Part shown: in pieces, positions 36,001 through 48,225 of the stretch
Layout: each line of letters opens with the position of its first letter
Numbering within the stretch: the stretch's first letter is position 1
Assembly (NCBI GenBank): GCA_001683735.1
Contig: LUGG01000011.1
Span: forward strand, 868,001-932,000
Direction of reading: 5' to 3'
Length of the DNA stretch: 64,000 nt
From: Grifola frondosa
Lineage: Eukaryota; Basidiomycota; Agaricomycetes; Polyporales; Grifolaceae
Notes under the pieces: generated by a model
The model's database searches: none
Seen by the model: the letters and a program-made list of their open reading frames with translations, nothing else
Told to the model about the DNA's origin: nothing
Translations under genes and position numbers: made by a program

Positions 36001-38369
36001 ATTTGACCAACCAGGCTCGACGCCACGACGGCGACCGCAACTCATTATGGTTTGTACCTCTCAGCATCTCCAGGTGTCGTCGCTGATCACGTCGTTACAG
36101 GTTGTTTATTATTGCCATTCTCAGTATGATAGCTATCGGTTTACAGAATTACCTGTTCGCGTCTTCAGCAGCCGAATTGACGGCCAAGTTGCGGTCTCTC
36201 AGCTTCCGCGCTATCCTGCGCCAAGACAGTGGGTGTCATCATTTCATTGCTGTTCTTCATCTTACATTTTCGCGCAGTTGAATTTTTCGATAAGGATGAG
36301 AATAATGTGGGTTGCTCGTTATGTTTAATTGTTTCTTCTGCTGACGATTTTAACTTTAGACTGGCCAACTTACGTCGAACTTGAGCGACAACCCTCAAAA
36401 AATCAACGGTCTGGCCGGCATTACACTGGGCGCGTGAGTAACCAGTTACGAATACTCTCCGGCACATTAGACTGATCAAATATTGTTGTAGCATTGTTCA
36501 GAGCTGTGCGACGGTGATCGTGGGATCTATCCTTGGTCTCATTTTCAACTGGCGAATCGGTCTCGTTGGTATTGGTAAGGGTCAATGATATGTTCGATAA
36601 TGGTGGTTATTCAAAATTCTGTTCCAGCTTGCACACCCGTCCTTGTCTCTGCTGGCTACATTCGTCTGGTGCGTCCAATGTGGGACTAATTCATGGAATT
36701 GTTACTCACGCCGTATAACAGCGTGTTGTCGTTCTGAAGGACCAGAAGAACAAGAAGGCTCACGAGTCATCTGCTCAACTTGCCTGCGAAGCCGCAGGTG
36801 CTATCCGAACTGTGGCATCTCTAACTCGGGAAGATGATTGCTGCGACCTTTACAGCAAGAGCTTGGAAGAACCGCTCCGCGTTTCCAATAGATCGGCCAT
36901 CTATAGTAACGGAATCTACGCCCTGTCACAGGCGATGTCCTTCTTCGTCATTGCCCTTGTCTTCTGGTACGGTTCCCGCTTGGTGGCTTCCCAGCAATGT
37001 TCGACATTCCAGTTCTTCGTCGGCCTCATGGTGCGTGGTCCGATACGCGGATTTATATCGAACCACTAATGATTTTCTATGCAGAGCACGACATTCAGTG
37101 CTATCCAAGCCGGCAATGTCTTCTCCTTTGTGCCCGATATCTCCTCAGCCAGGGGCTCGGCATCTGAAATCGTCGCGTTGCTGGACTCGATGCCCGAGAT
37201 TGATGCCGAGTCGACCGAAGGAGAAGTTCCCAAGAACGTCACAGGGCGAATTCGGTTCGAGAACGTCCACTTCCGGTACCCAACTCGTGCTGGCGTGCGT
37301 GTGTTGCGTGACCTGAGCCTCGTTGTCGAGCCCGGCACCTATGTCGCGCTTGTAGGCGCTAGTGGCTGTGGCAAGAGTACTACGTATGTTGCCATTGTTC
37401 CCGATGCTCTGAATAAACTAACACTCGAACCACAGGATCCAGCTGATCGAGCGGTTCTACGATACCTTATCTGGTACCGTATATGTGCGTCCATGCTAAC
37501 CCAGTTTTCTGTGATGACCTGCTGACGTCACCACGAATAGCTCGATGAGCAGCCCATTACCCAGTACAACGTGTCTGAATACCGGAAAAATATTGCGCTG
37601 GTCTCGCAGGAGCCGGTATGTTATTATGTGCATGTATGAATTTGCCGTAGCTGACGTGATTGCAGACGCTCTACGCCGGCACCGTTCGTTTCAACATTCT
37701 CCTCGGTGCCACGAAACCCCACTCGGAGGTTACGCAAGAGGAGATCGAGACCGCCTGTCGTAACGCTAACATATTAGACTTTATCGAATCATTACCCGAG
37801 TAAGCGTACCATTCAGGATTCTTGTTGAGTGGTCCCATGCTGACGTCGTACTAGCGGCTTTAACACTGAAGTCGGTGGAAAAGGTTCACAGCTATCCGGT
37901 GGCCAGAAGCGTATGTCTTTGTTAATCTACATGCGTTGACAATTGCTTATATTATTATACAGAACGTATTGCCATTGCCCGGGCACTGCTGCGGAATCCC
38001 AAAGTTCTGTTGCTTGACGAGGTACGTGATATCATCCATTTAAACTAAATATGCATCTGACATGCTGCTATAGGCTACTTCTGCACTCGACTCCAACTCG
38101 GAGAAGGTTGTACAGGAGGCGCTGGACCAGGCGGCGAAGGGCCGGACAACAATTGCGATCGCGCATAGACTGTCCACGATCCAGAATGCAGACCGCATGT
38201 GAGTGTTTGGAGCCCCCAATTGCGGATACTAAGTCTGACCGCCCACTACTCAATCAGATACTTTATCAAAGACGGTGCAGTCAGCGAATCAGGCACCCAC
38301 GACCAGCTTCTCTCCCTGAAAGGAGGTTATTACGAATTCGTCCAGCTACAGGCACTAAGCAAGAAGTAG
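33043..38369 (+). CDS. Full-size ABCB transporter (MDR/pmd1 type)
   Basis: A TMD1-NBD1-TMD2-NBD2 exporter of the multidrug-resistance/leptomycin-resistance class, expected at the plasma membrane. The cytosolic N terminus is basic and acidic ([15 protein letters not shown].., [19 protein letters not shown]). TMD1 carries [22 protein letters not shown]1 has Walker [10 protein letters not shown] (about 34867-34893), Q-loop [11 protein letters not shown], signature [14 protein letters not shown] and Walker [14 protein letters not shown] charged linker follows ([19 protein letters not shown]). TMD2 includes [16 protein letters not shown]2 has GASGCGKST interrupted by an intron (about 37357-37436), [33 protein letters not shown] and the H-loop [14 protein letters not shown]. 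About twenty short introns are seen. Both ATP sites look complete. The substrate cannot be told from sequence. Confidence 0.95.
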
Positions 38370-38615
38370 CCACATCGCATGCGCACCCACCACGCACGGA
38401 CTTGCATTTTTATCCGGATCTGCTAGACCTGACTGACTGACTGACTTTCGCGTCTGTATACCACGACACAGTACCCATGTTTGGCTATTGCCAGACTAAT
38501 TTCCTCTGTTTACTTACGACGGCGTGTGATGGCGACCGGTTCCTTCATGACGACCATTTTTGGGTCTTATTTCTTAACGCGTATTGAAGAACTAGCATAG
38601 TATTAGCATTTTTCC

Positions 38616-40453
38616 CTACAACGCCGTGCACTGGCCGCACCACCCATTCGCGCAATATACATCATTTCCGCAGCGAAACAAACAGATGTGTGAAAGTGGC
38701 ACGCTCGAAAATGAAACTAAATGTCGAACTGTCGTTAGTGCGCATGCAAACATTAAGTAAGAGAACTCCTCACCACGCAACACGAGGCACGCGAGAACGC
38801 ACGATGCTCCAATAGCTATATGGCCCATCTGAGCCCCCAACGTTGCGGGCAAGTCCTCGTATCTGCGCGCACTCCACCGCGTGATGTCCGCCGAGAGCAC
38901 AAACGCACCTAATACGCCCACAGGCGGCACGACCATGCGCACGCCGAGTAGCTGGCGGCCGCCCCGCTCGCGGAAGAACCGGCACGCGAAGTGCCACGCA
39001 TACGCCGCGCGCAGGAGCATGTTCGCGACGTTCGCCCATACAAGCCCGGCGTCGCCGAGCGCGAGCGCCCGCGCGAACACGACGGCCGCGCCGACGAACG
39101 CGAGCGAGCATGCGAGCAGCCAGCGACTCTGCGAGCGTAGGTCCGCGGTGGACGCGGTGGACGCGAAGAACGCCTCGAGGACACCGTTGAACGCCATCGC
39201 GGGGATGTAGTAGATGTATGTGCGCAGGATCGTCGGCGCAGAGGTGTCGAGGTAGCGCGGCGGGAGGAAGAGCGCGAGGGCGAGCGGGAAATAGGGTGGG
39301 GCGAAGGTCGCGAGGACTAGGAAGAGGTGGGTGAAGAGGAGTAGGAGGGTCTGGAGGATGTTGGACGCTGTGCGCAATGACTGCTGGTCTTTCTCGGAGG
39401 ATGAGGACAACGTTTTCGAGAAAAAGACACGGGAGGTCTCCTCGATGGGCTGAAAGACGATGCGGGCTACGAGGGAGCCTGAACTAACCATTCTAAGAAT
39501 ACGGATGAGTGAGTGGGGGTGCGGAACAGGCCGTACCGTAGTTGGAAGCGATGGCATAACCGCCTTGATCTGCTAACGGACTGAGGCGGGAGACGAGAAA
39601 CTTGTCACCTTCGGTGAGAAAGTGTTTCACGACGGACTGGCCGGACATTGCGACAGCCAGGTGAAACAATGCAGGGTCGAAATACATGGTTTTGGTGCTG
39701 GTGCATATTGAGTACGGCTGAAATGCAGTTAAGGTCAAGAAACACACACTTGCCATGTACCGCAGTGACAACCTTCTTTGGCCAGTAGTCGATGCTGCGA
39801 CGATAGACGCGAAGATACGCGAGAAGCATAGTGAGGCCGTAGGCGGCCTGACCCAAGGCGAAGGCAAAGAGGGCATACTCAGCTGGAGCAGTTACGAGGA
39901 CGACGAATGCAGTGAGTGTCTTGAGAACGACGGCCATTCCCTCGGCCTTTACGCGAATATCGAAACGCAGTTCATTCTGTGCGCGGATGTAGAGAGGCTC
40001 AGAAAGTAGCTCAAAGAACGCGGCGAGGACGTAGATGGCGACGCTGGCATGGAAATAGGGCTGAGATGCGGTGGTGATAGAGCCAGCGGTGAGGTACAGA
40101 AGAGCACTGAAGAAAGCGATGGGAACTCCGAGGAGCACAGGTAGCAAGGAAATGTTGGTGACGAGAGCCTTTGCATTTGCAGTCGACTTATCTCCAGCAG
40201 ATATCTTGGATGAGGCATCTGAGGGAGGGGCACGAAGGAGAGCATTGCGGACGCCTTCGCGAGAGAGGAAGAGGATAGTGGAGAGCAAGAGTTCGAACTG
40301 GATGGCAGCAGTGCCAAAGACTTGGGGAGAGACGAGGCGGACGAGGGCTTGATTGAGGACAAAAGTGAAGATGCGAGAAAAGAGCTGCAAGAGAACCAAG
40401 CTTGATGCTGATGCCAACGCTGCCGAGAGGAGCGGCGGAGGTGGCAAATCCAT
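38616..40453 (-). CDS. rft1: RFT1 family ER membrane protein (N-glycosylation)
   Basis: A polytopic ER protein needed for N-glycan lipid precursor assembly, long discussed as the Man5GlcNAc2-PP-dolichol flippase. The ATG at 40453 gives MDLPPPPLLSAALASASSLV; an upstream extension to 40525 begins at GTG, not ATG. Family segments are QLFSRIFTFVLNQALVRLV, SPQVFGTAAIQFELL, FLSREGVRNALLR, SEPLYIRAQNELRFDIRVKA, then after an intron (about 39700-39765) KHFLTEGDKFLVSRLSPLAD and GGYAIASNYG. After a second intron come SLVARIVFQPIEETSR and YIPAMAFNGVLEAFFAS. Many hydrophobic helices are present. The 3' end is uncertain: a donor GTGAGG lies near 38780, and the last exon could end at 38616 or, in another phase, at 38603. 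The gene is convergent with the ABC transporter. Confidence 0.92.
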
Positions 40454-41009
40454 GGCGAGGAGGGAGAACGACTGCGAGGGCAACGACAAGGACGACGACG
40501 ACGGCGAGGAGGACACGATGTCCACAAGCGCCCGTTGGCGTCAAATTCATAACGACCTCGAGGATGCTATCATCTCGGACATCTTTCTTGTTTTCACCGC
40601 TTACACTCGCAGTCCATTTTGAATGCAACCGAGGCGGGACCTGGCCATGACCATCGCACTCTCTCATCGCACTCTCTGTGCCGACGCGGGCTCTAGTGAC
40701 GGCCGCTAGCCAGACTACGTGATGGACTTTCTGCGACCTCGACCTGAACTTGGGATTAAGCTGGACCGTCAGCGAGCTTCCTGCAGCGGCTTGCGGCCGT
40801 AAGGTTCCGTACAGATATTCATTGTGCCATCACTGTGCCATGATTGTGCCATGGAGGTGCCATGAAAGGGATTCGAGAAGCAAACCAGCAGAAGCAGAGT
40901 TCATCATGTCCTGCATCACTGATCCATCCCTGGGCTCAAGGTCTTCATATTCTCCTTCCCATGATGTCCTCTCTCCCCTCCCCGCCGCTCTCTCCTCCAC
41001 AACCCGTCT
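40454..41009. promoter_or_regulatory. Divergent intergenic region, RFT1 / arrestin-like gene A
   Basis: A 556-bp spacer. It includes a direct repeat of GTGCCAT-like heptamers (ATTGTGCCATCACTGTGCCATGATTGTGCCATGG, about 40819-40853, four close copies counting GAGGTGCCATG). Open frames over 40750-41082 and 40844-41029 exist but end without splice support, so the start of gene A could lie slightly upstream of the position given. Confidence 0.4.
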
Positions 41010-42692
41010 ATGCGCCATCCCTTCGCTAACGTCCAATGCTCCCATGACTCTATCTCTCCCAACCCCAACCTTGACCCTGTAGAGAGCTTCTGGGAGGCAG
41101 ATACTCCCGATACTCCAGTCTGCCCCGTCGCTCTACCCTTCCCCCTCCAGCCCCGCTCAATTACGCCTCCTTCTCCCCTACCACAGCCACCCTCTCTAGG
41201 CCACTATGTCAAGCACTCAAACAAGCTCACTCTCCTCCTCAGCGGCCAGGAGGAAGGCGCCGCTGTGCCTCTCTACACGGACGGCAGCATCATTGAAGGC
41301 ATACTAGCGGTTCCTCGTCCAGAAGGGGTACGTTCTCTCACCGTCAAGGTAAGTCCATATTTTGTCTCCCCTTCGCACAAGTCATCATCCCGCGCAGGTC
41401 GAGGGTGCCATCCGACTAAAAGAATTTGCCGGTGGGGGTTCCATGGACACGGACATCATCCGAAACACCGTGTACACCTGGGACTCTCAGCGCCATGCCC
41501 CATTGCCAGACACAGTCTCCTTTCCGGTACACCCTTCCCAAACATTACACAGATCGCATCTCGGCCAGCTCTATCCCCTCCCTCCTTCCTATCGCTCTTA
41601 TCTATGTGGCATTCCGGGTTTTTCGGGGACATTTCGTACGCGATTGCTGTGTCCTTGACCAGAGACAGAGACAAGTTTTCCTTGTGGCAAAAGACCAGCT
41701 CGTAAGCTTCATTTCGCGTCCGCCTCGAGCTGAACGACTAATGCAATGCTGTAGCCTCAAAGTTCCCTTCCAGTATAGATGTCGTACACGTCCTGCGTCG
41801 CCGGGACCCTTTCCGCTCAGTTTGACCAAGTCAGCCGCCGGTCCTCAAACTCTCTTTGTATTCGACGTCGTGCCGTGGCGTAGGAGCGCTCTGCCTCTCG
41901 AAATTCACGTAGGCAGTACTTTACCTTTCTTTCTGTCATGGACACCGACACGTCCTCCTAGCTGTTCCTCCCTTCATCACAGGTATGTTCCCTCAAGGAG
42001 CCTATTCCATTTCTCGTGACGTTATTCGGCAACGAAAATAGTCTGGCGCCATTCGCGGCCTACCGTCCTACCCCCGCATCCTTCCATCCGATGTCGCGCG
42101 CCGACTCTTCTGCCGCGACCTCTCTCACGGTCTCTCTGCAACGACCGCTAGCGCTCGGGAGCCTAATGCCGACATGTCCTATTCGCGTGCAGCTGCAGCG
42201 AACGACGACGATCAGCGCGCGGGGCGCTACACCCGTTGACGAGAAGGACCCACTCTATGAGCGTGAGGAGCTGCTGCAGACAAGGACGCTGTGCACGCAG
42301 GGCTTCGAACTGATGCGCGAGGCGCGGGACCACATGTTCAGCGCCAAGTTTATCGGGGACGGCGTGGTGTACAGTGTGAGCCGCGGCCCAAACTCGGTCA
42401 CCTGGTCGGGCGCGGTCATGGTCCCGCCCAGCAACGGCGCGATGTGTGGCGGATTCACGGTGCATGGCCTCCAAGTGACGGTGGGTACCCAAGTGGCTCC
42501 TCTCCGAGTTGCGGGGGCAGGAAGGCTGATGATATGATGCGGACAAAACAGGACAGTATCGTGCTCACGGTGACACCGCCGGATGGATCGCGGTCGCCGT
42601 ACATGCCGTTCAGTGCGATGGTTCCGGTGCGGCTGACCACGGAATCGTTCGAATGCACGTCTGCCGCGACGGCCTCTGGAGTGAGCGGGTGA
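41010..42692 (+). CDS. Arrestin-like N-terminal domain protein, paralogue A
   Basis: The predicted protein has an arrestin-type beta-sandwich layout: KLTLLLSGQEEGAAVPLY, IIEGILAV, then VEGAIRLKEFAGGG after an intron near 41350-41398. It continues with SYAIAVSLTRDRDKF, SLKVPFQYRCRTRPASPGPF, then LGSLMPTCPIRVQLQRT, GDGVVYSVSRGPNSVTWSG and IVLTVTPPDGS, and ends with MVPVRLTTESFE..SGVSG. Fungal arrestin-related proteins usually act as ubiquitin-ligase adaptors for membrane transporters, but no PY motif was identified here, so the role is open. It is paralogous to the next gene: VEGxLRLKE, PFxYxxRxRPA and PVRLTT occur in the same order. At least six introns. The start is the least certain part. 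Confidence 0.75.
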
Positions 42693-43367
42693 TGGGGAGG
42701 TGTGTATACATACATACCTGGGCGCTGGACAGGTGTCGGTGTCGGTGTATTATTGTCATGCGTGGACGTTGCTTGGGTATTTATTAGTCTTGATATAAGC
42801 GCGATAGTTGATGTAGCGCAGATGTAGCCATAAATAATTGCGCAGTGCGAACGAGATGCAATAGAATGCAATACAGTAGTGGCAAATGCAATGCGCCGGT
42901 GGCTAACTGATGACCAGATTGGAATACTGATGATCAAGTATGCAATTCGCCATGTAGCACATGGTCAGTCATCGCACATGGTCCGCCACCACATGCATCC
43001 AAGCATCTTGTCTCCGTAGCGCACGCCTAGCCAACGTCGGCCGCTGCATTGCGACATATCGCAGCAGCACAGCATGTGAGTGTGTTCGCCCCTCGACCGA
43101 GCTGTGGTGCGAGTGAACGGCGTTCAGCAGGGGTGATGGCATCCAGGAAGCCAGGATGCTTCGCGGGTGGCAAGCAAAGTTCCACTGTGGCACGGCGGTG
43201 TTGAATGAAGGGTGTGAGATTGCCCACGTTCAGCTTCCGAGTCCTCCGATTTCCACCCCCGGGGCTTGTATCGCTGCCCATATGGCTCCTCCATTCAGCG
43301 GACTTGCACTCCGCAGCCACTGCTACCCCCGCCGCAACCTTCGCAATAATCTCCCCCACCTACCGCC
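42693..43367. other. Intergenic spacer between the arrestin-like paralogues
   Basis: 675 bp with no supported gene. The first half has short repeats (ATACATACATACC, GGTGTCGGTGTCGGTG near 42706-42745, and TGCAATA-type words near 42855-42890). The second half is the likely promoter of paralogue B, and the 80 bp before its ATG are C-rich. Confidence 0.5.
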
Positions 43368-45083
43368 ATGAGCACCACCAGCCTCCCGAGCTACGTTGCC
43401 CCGTCCCTCGCGCGCATCCCCTCGTACTCCGCCGAGCCGCACGCGTACGAACAGCGCCTCGCGCTCAACCGCCTCCGCGCGCCTCCCGCGGGCGACTTCG
43501 TCAAACAGTCGCGCGGCGGCAGCGTAAGCCTGCGCCTCATCGAGCAGGAGGACAACGCCAGCCTGCCCATGTACGGCTGCGGCGCCGCCGTCGAGGGCAC
43601 CGTCGACCTTGCCAAGACCGACGGCGTAACCACCGTTGAGGTCAAGGTACGCAGGACCCCTCCCTACTGCCCACGCACGCATACTCACTCGCCCGATTAC
43701 GTGCCAGATCGAAGGGACGCTACGCCTGAAGGAGATCGCAGAGGGCGGTACCACGACGAACAGCCTGTGTCTGTCCAAGGTTGTGCTGTGGAGCAAGGAC
43801 CGCGACGCGGGACCGTGTCCCCTCTCGCTCCCGTTTAGCCTCACGCTGCCCACGACGTTCTCCGACGGCAAGGACAATTATGTCTGTCGAAGCATTTGCT
43901 GCATGTGCAGCCCCACTGACCTACCCACAGCCGTTGCCGCCCACCCACGAGGCCCACCTCTCCGGCGTGCCCGGGTTCAAGGCGGCTATTGACTACAGCG
44001 TCAGCGCGACAGTCCACAAGAGCAGGGCGACCAGCCTGCTGCGCCTGGGCAATAGGTGAGCCCGCAGATACTCTGTCGGATGAATCTTGACCACAGCGCA
44101 GCTCTGTGTCGACCCCCTTCATTTACTATCCGCGCTCCCGCCCTGCGACCCCCATTCCCCGCCCATTATCGCCAATACATGGCACCTCCCATTTTCTTGC
44201 GACGCCAGATTGGAAGTGTTACGAGTGCAGAATGAAAGCGCAGATCATGGGTGGAAAGGACATCAAATCCAGCGTGCGTCCCCCACCCAAATGCTGCGTC
44301 TGACGATTTTTATAGTACTCTCTGTACAGCTGTACCTGCCCACATCACGCGTGTTTTGCATATCACAACCCATTCCGTTTCACATTACATTTTCTTCGTC
44401 TGCGTTCTCGCTTGCCGCGTTCATGCCATACGGGCCGACAGCGTCGATCCTTGCGCCGAACAAGCAGTTTACGCAAATTAAGCTTCTGCGACAGTCCACC
44501 GTTGACGTTCGGTGCGTCCGCCTCCAATGATGTCTGTATAGCACACCTCTCACACTGCTGGCTAGGAACGCGCTTGTTCTGGGAACAAAGACAGATATCT
44601 GGAGCGTCGTCAACATTGGCGAAGGTGTCTTCAGCCATGCGGTAAGCGCGCATTCTCATACGTTGCCACATGCCACTGACGCCGTTCCCAAGGGCGACGG
44701 TTCCGACTGGATCTCGTTCGTAGGCGAAATTCGAGTGCACGACCAAATCAAGGTCGGCGGCTTCAAGGCTGGAGGATTCTCTATCAAGGTCTGTCCTTCA
44801 CCCTGCCGTCTCCTGCCCAGCTGACCAACATATATGGCTTGGCGTCTCGACAGGACTTTATCCTACTCTCCATGATACCCCCGAACCGGCGAAAGCACCG
44901 TTCGGCGAGCTGCGCCAGGTGATTCCGGTGCGACTGACCACGGACCCATGGTCGGATGACGGCATGCTGCCCGCGAACTTCTCGGCGTCCCCTACACCGC
45001 CAGAGGAAGCGCAGGGGCTCCACCCTTCTTATTCGCGCACGAGATGGCCATATGAAGGACTCGGAGTTCGTGGCGCGATGTGA
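43368..45083 (+). CDS. Arrestin-like N-terminal domain protein, paralogue B
   Basis: The ATG at 43368 gives MSTTSLPSYVAPSLARIPSY. The arrestin-fold segments are GSVSLRLIEQEDNASLPMYG, AVEGTVDLAK, then VEGTLRLKEIAEGG after an intron (about 43648-43708). Next come LSLPFSLTLPTTFSDG, HEAHLSGVPGFKAAIDYSVS, TPFIYYPRSRPATPIPRPLS, FHITFSSSAFSLAAFMPYG, EIRVHDQIKVGGFKAGGFSI and LRQVIPVRLTTDPW. Seven or more short introns. Better conserved in outline than paralogue A, and it probably arose with it by tandem duplication. Expected to act in the cytosol or at membranes as an adaptor; this role is by family only. Confidence 0.82.
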
Positions 45084-45808
45084 GTGCTGCATGTGACGTA
45101 TAAAGTCTTTGTATTGCGACGAGGATACGCCTGCGCCCCCGTAATACACGGTATCGTCAGGCATGTGCCAGTGTGTGTCCAGCGACCGCATTCTGCTCTT
45201 GAGTTAGGGGGTTGCATCGGGAGTGATCGTTTGCGCTAACGATGGCGAAGTGATTATTACAAGACGCCGTCCGACAAAAATCTGCAGACCTGTCGACCGA
45301 GCTCCTGGCGGCAGGCAGGTCTCTCGGAGTTCGATGGCTATGGCGCGAACATATTGCACCCGTTTGCCAGGAGAGAGACAACTCCATATGTCCCGTCCGC
45401 GTCTTGAACAACGGTCGGATGACACGGTCACGTGGAATGCTCTGCGATCGGCGACGTGAGTTGTGCGCGTATCCCATGTCTCAGAGCTTCTTCCGCGAGC
45501 AATCTACGCAATCTAGTCTGCATCCGTCGCTGCTCGTGCGTCGTAAGAATGTTTACATTTATGGAGGTCTTGGGCAATCCACCGTGAACGGCATAACCAT
45601 GGAGATTATGATAGTAGTGCCCGCAAGCCAGAAGCTTCGCTGGGGCGTACAAGCACCATACGAGCTGTTATGACATGTTCCTACATGGTCGCGTGTCGTC
45701 CGTCTTCCCTGCTAATAAATTGACCTGCAGCTGACACCCTGCCTGCTTCTGTCTCGACAAGAACTCAGACAGCACCCCATCTTCGAAGGCCGCTCTTGAG
45801 CTTCGACC
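45084..45808. other. Intergenic spacer before the GH30 gene
   Basis: 725 bp without a supported gene. Open frames on both strands overlap each other and have no family resemblance or splice pattern. The last 100 bp are the probable promoter and 5' UTR of the GH30 gene. Confidence 0.5.
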
Positions 45809-48225
45809 ATGTGGGCCTCCACCTTCGCGCCATGTCTCCTGCTCGCAGCGCCGATTGCCTCTCAGCAAATCTGGGATATCGTACGCCCTCTGTATAACTA
45901 TTAATATTGGCTGCAGTGCGCTCACATGTCTCTGGCAGTGGGCGACGACGTGGGACCGCTCGAAGCTGTTCACGTACACCAACCTCGCGCCGTCCAGCTC
46001 GATCAACTTCATCTCGCCTGGTGCCATCGGTGCCGCAGATATCGTCGTCACGGACTCGTCCACATATCAGTCCGTCTGGGGCTTCGGCGCATCCTTGAGT
46101 AAGCCCCTTCTCCTTTCCCATGACGTCAAATTGATATCGTTGGTAGCCGACTCTTCCGCGCTGCTTCTGAACAACTTGAAGGTATTAAGCTTTAAGCGCG
46201 ATCGGGGTCTTCTGCGCTGCTTGGCTGACGTCCTGTGGTAGTCTCAGAACTCGGCTAATTACTGGGCACTCTTGAATACGCTCTTTGATCGTGAGTAGCT
46301 CCACTAAATAAGTTTCTTGCCATCTAATAACTTTGCGCATATCAGCCATGGACGGTGCTGATGCCGCTGGACTGTCTTACCTGCGTGTACCGCTTGGCGC
46401 GTCCGACTTCTCCGCTAGTGGTAAATGGAACCAATACGATAGCTCGCAACTCCGGCTACTCACACGTTTGATTAACAGCATACAGCTTCGATGACGTTAG
46501 CGGCGATACCTCATTAACCAGCTTCAGTATCAACAAGGCTCCCGCTTACTTGTTCTCTGTCATTGACGACATCCGGAGCATCAATAGTATCCTCAAGATA
46601 CATATCATTCCATGGTCTCCGGTATGTTTGGTCAATTTATCCGACCGCACTTTCGGTCTGAGCGTGGGTTTGAAACAGCCGGGATGGATGAAGGACTCCG
46701 GTACCATGAAGGGCGGCTCGTTTCTCTCACCGTACACAAGCACTTGTGAGTGCCGTCATCACTATGCATCATTCAATATGATTGTTAACATCATACATAG
46801 ATGCCACCTACTTGCTGAAATGCCTCCAAGGTTTCGAAAGTAAGGGAATCCCGATTTATGCCATCGGCATTCAGGTATGCTCCCACTCAGAAATCCGGGA
46901 TGGTTCATTAAATTCTCCAACCGCAGAACGAGCCGGAAAACAGCAACCCGACCTATCCAACTTGCAAGATTTCGGCATCGCAAGAGGCCCAGATCGGAAT
47001 CGCACTCCGAAACTTGATGGATAGCAATGGCTTCTCTGGCACCAAGATTATCGGATACGACCATAACTGGGACGACGCTGCTGGGTACCCTATCAATCTT
47101 GTAAGCCCGTTTCCCCCATACGTCCGTGACCTATTCAATCAGTCGGAAATAGATGGAACAAGCGGGGAGTGCCACGTTCGCTGGCGTTGCATTCCATTGC
47201 TACGCAGGCAGTGTCGCTGAACAAGATGATTTCCATTCGGCTTATCCCACCAAGGAAATTTACTTTACCGAGTGTACTGGTGAGTATGGCAGTGACTGGT
47301 GGAGCGACATCAAGGTATGCGGGACATCCAATTCACACCTTTGGAGACTGACATGGCGCCCTGCTGCAACGATTGCAGTGGTACATCGACAACATGTTCG
47401 GACAATTCTGTCTCCCTCCTTCGCACCGCTGACCCACCTTTCATGCATAGTTTCATCGGCGCGATAGAGCACAACTCGCACAACGGCCTGATGTGGAACC
47501 TCGCGCTCGATGGCAACGGAAATCCGAAGCTACCTGGAACATCCAGCTGCGGCACACCCTGTCGTCCAGTTGCAACAGTCAACAGCGATGGCAGCTACAG
47601 TCTGAATCAGGAATGTACGTCCCCATCTTGCTAATATTGCCGCTCTACGCATCTTGCTCACGTTTTCCTGTTACCTACCTCGACGCTTAGTCTACGTTAT
47701 GGCGCAGGCGTCCAAGGCTATTCTCCCGCGTGACGTTGGAGGTCCATTTGGCAAGCGCATTGGCGTCAGCGTGGGCGGTACCCTCAACTGGGGATTGCGG
47801 GTGATGGCATACGTGACCGGGCGTGTCAACCCTTCGGACTGGCTCCGCTACAGCCTCGTCGTCCTTAATTGGTGAGATCATGATCCCGAGTTTCAAGTGC
47901 TTGCTGGAACGTCCCCTGCAGGGACGATCATCCCAATGGGCCGTGGGATCCCACCCCCATCCAGACAACAATTGAGTTCCGCGGGATGCAGGTGAGCAGG
48001 GCACTTTGCTCGTCGTTGAACTTCCACCTCATGCCTCCCTTGGTATGAATTTAGGCGACTTATACGTTCCCCGTGGGCGTGACGACACTCTGGTGGTATG
48101 CACCCAACGAGGGCGCCAGCCTGAACGCAACGTTGGCAGAAGACGAGCCCTTGGAGCCCATGATCTATGGCAATGCAGGCGGCGAGGAGATACCAATGGG
48201 AACATTCGAATTCAACCGAGCATGA
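45809..48225 (+). CDS. Secreted glycoside hydrolase family 30 (endo-beta-1,6-glucanase-like)
   Basis: The ATG at 45809 starts a signal peptide (MWASTFAPCLLLAAPIASQ). After an intron the enzyme begins WATTWDRSKLFTYTNL, then YQSVWGFGASLTDSSA (a GH30 landmark), LSYLRVPLGASDFS, IIPWSPPGWMKDSG, the acid/base Glu in IGIQNEPEN (split by an intron at about 46876-46926) and the nucleophile Glu in IYFTECTGEYGSDWW (about 47259-47303). The C-terminal beta-domain includes YVMAQASKAILP and VLNWDDHPNGPWDPTPIQTT. The stop TGA ends at 48225. GH30 subfamily 3 enzymes cut beta-1,6-glucan of fungal walls, so wall remodelling or mycoparasitism is plausible. About twelve introns. Both catalytic residues are present. 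Confidence 0.9.

Noticed and set aside
45157..45477. Minus-strand 106-codon frame before the GH30 gene
   Set aside because: No ATG-led conserved motif and no splice pattern; it competes with an equally long plus-strand frame.
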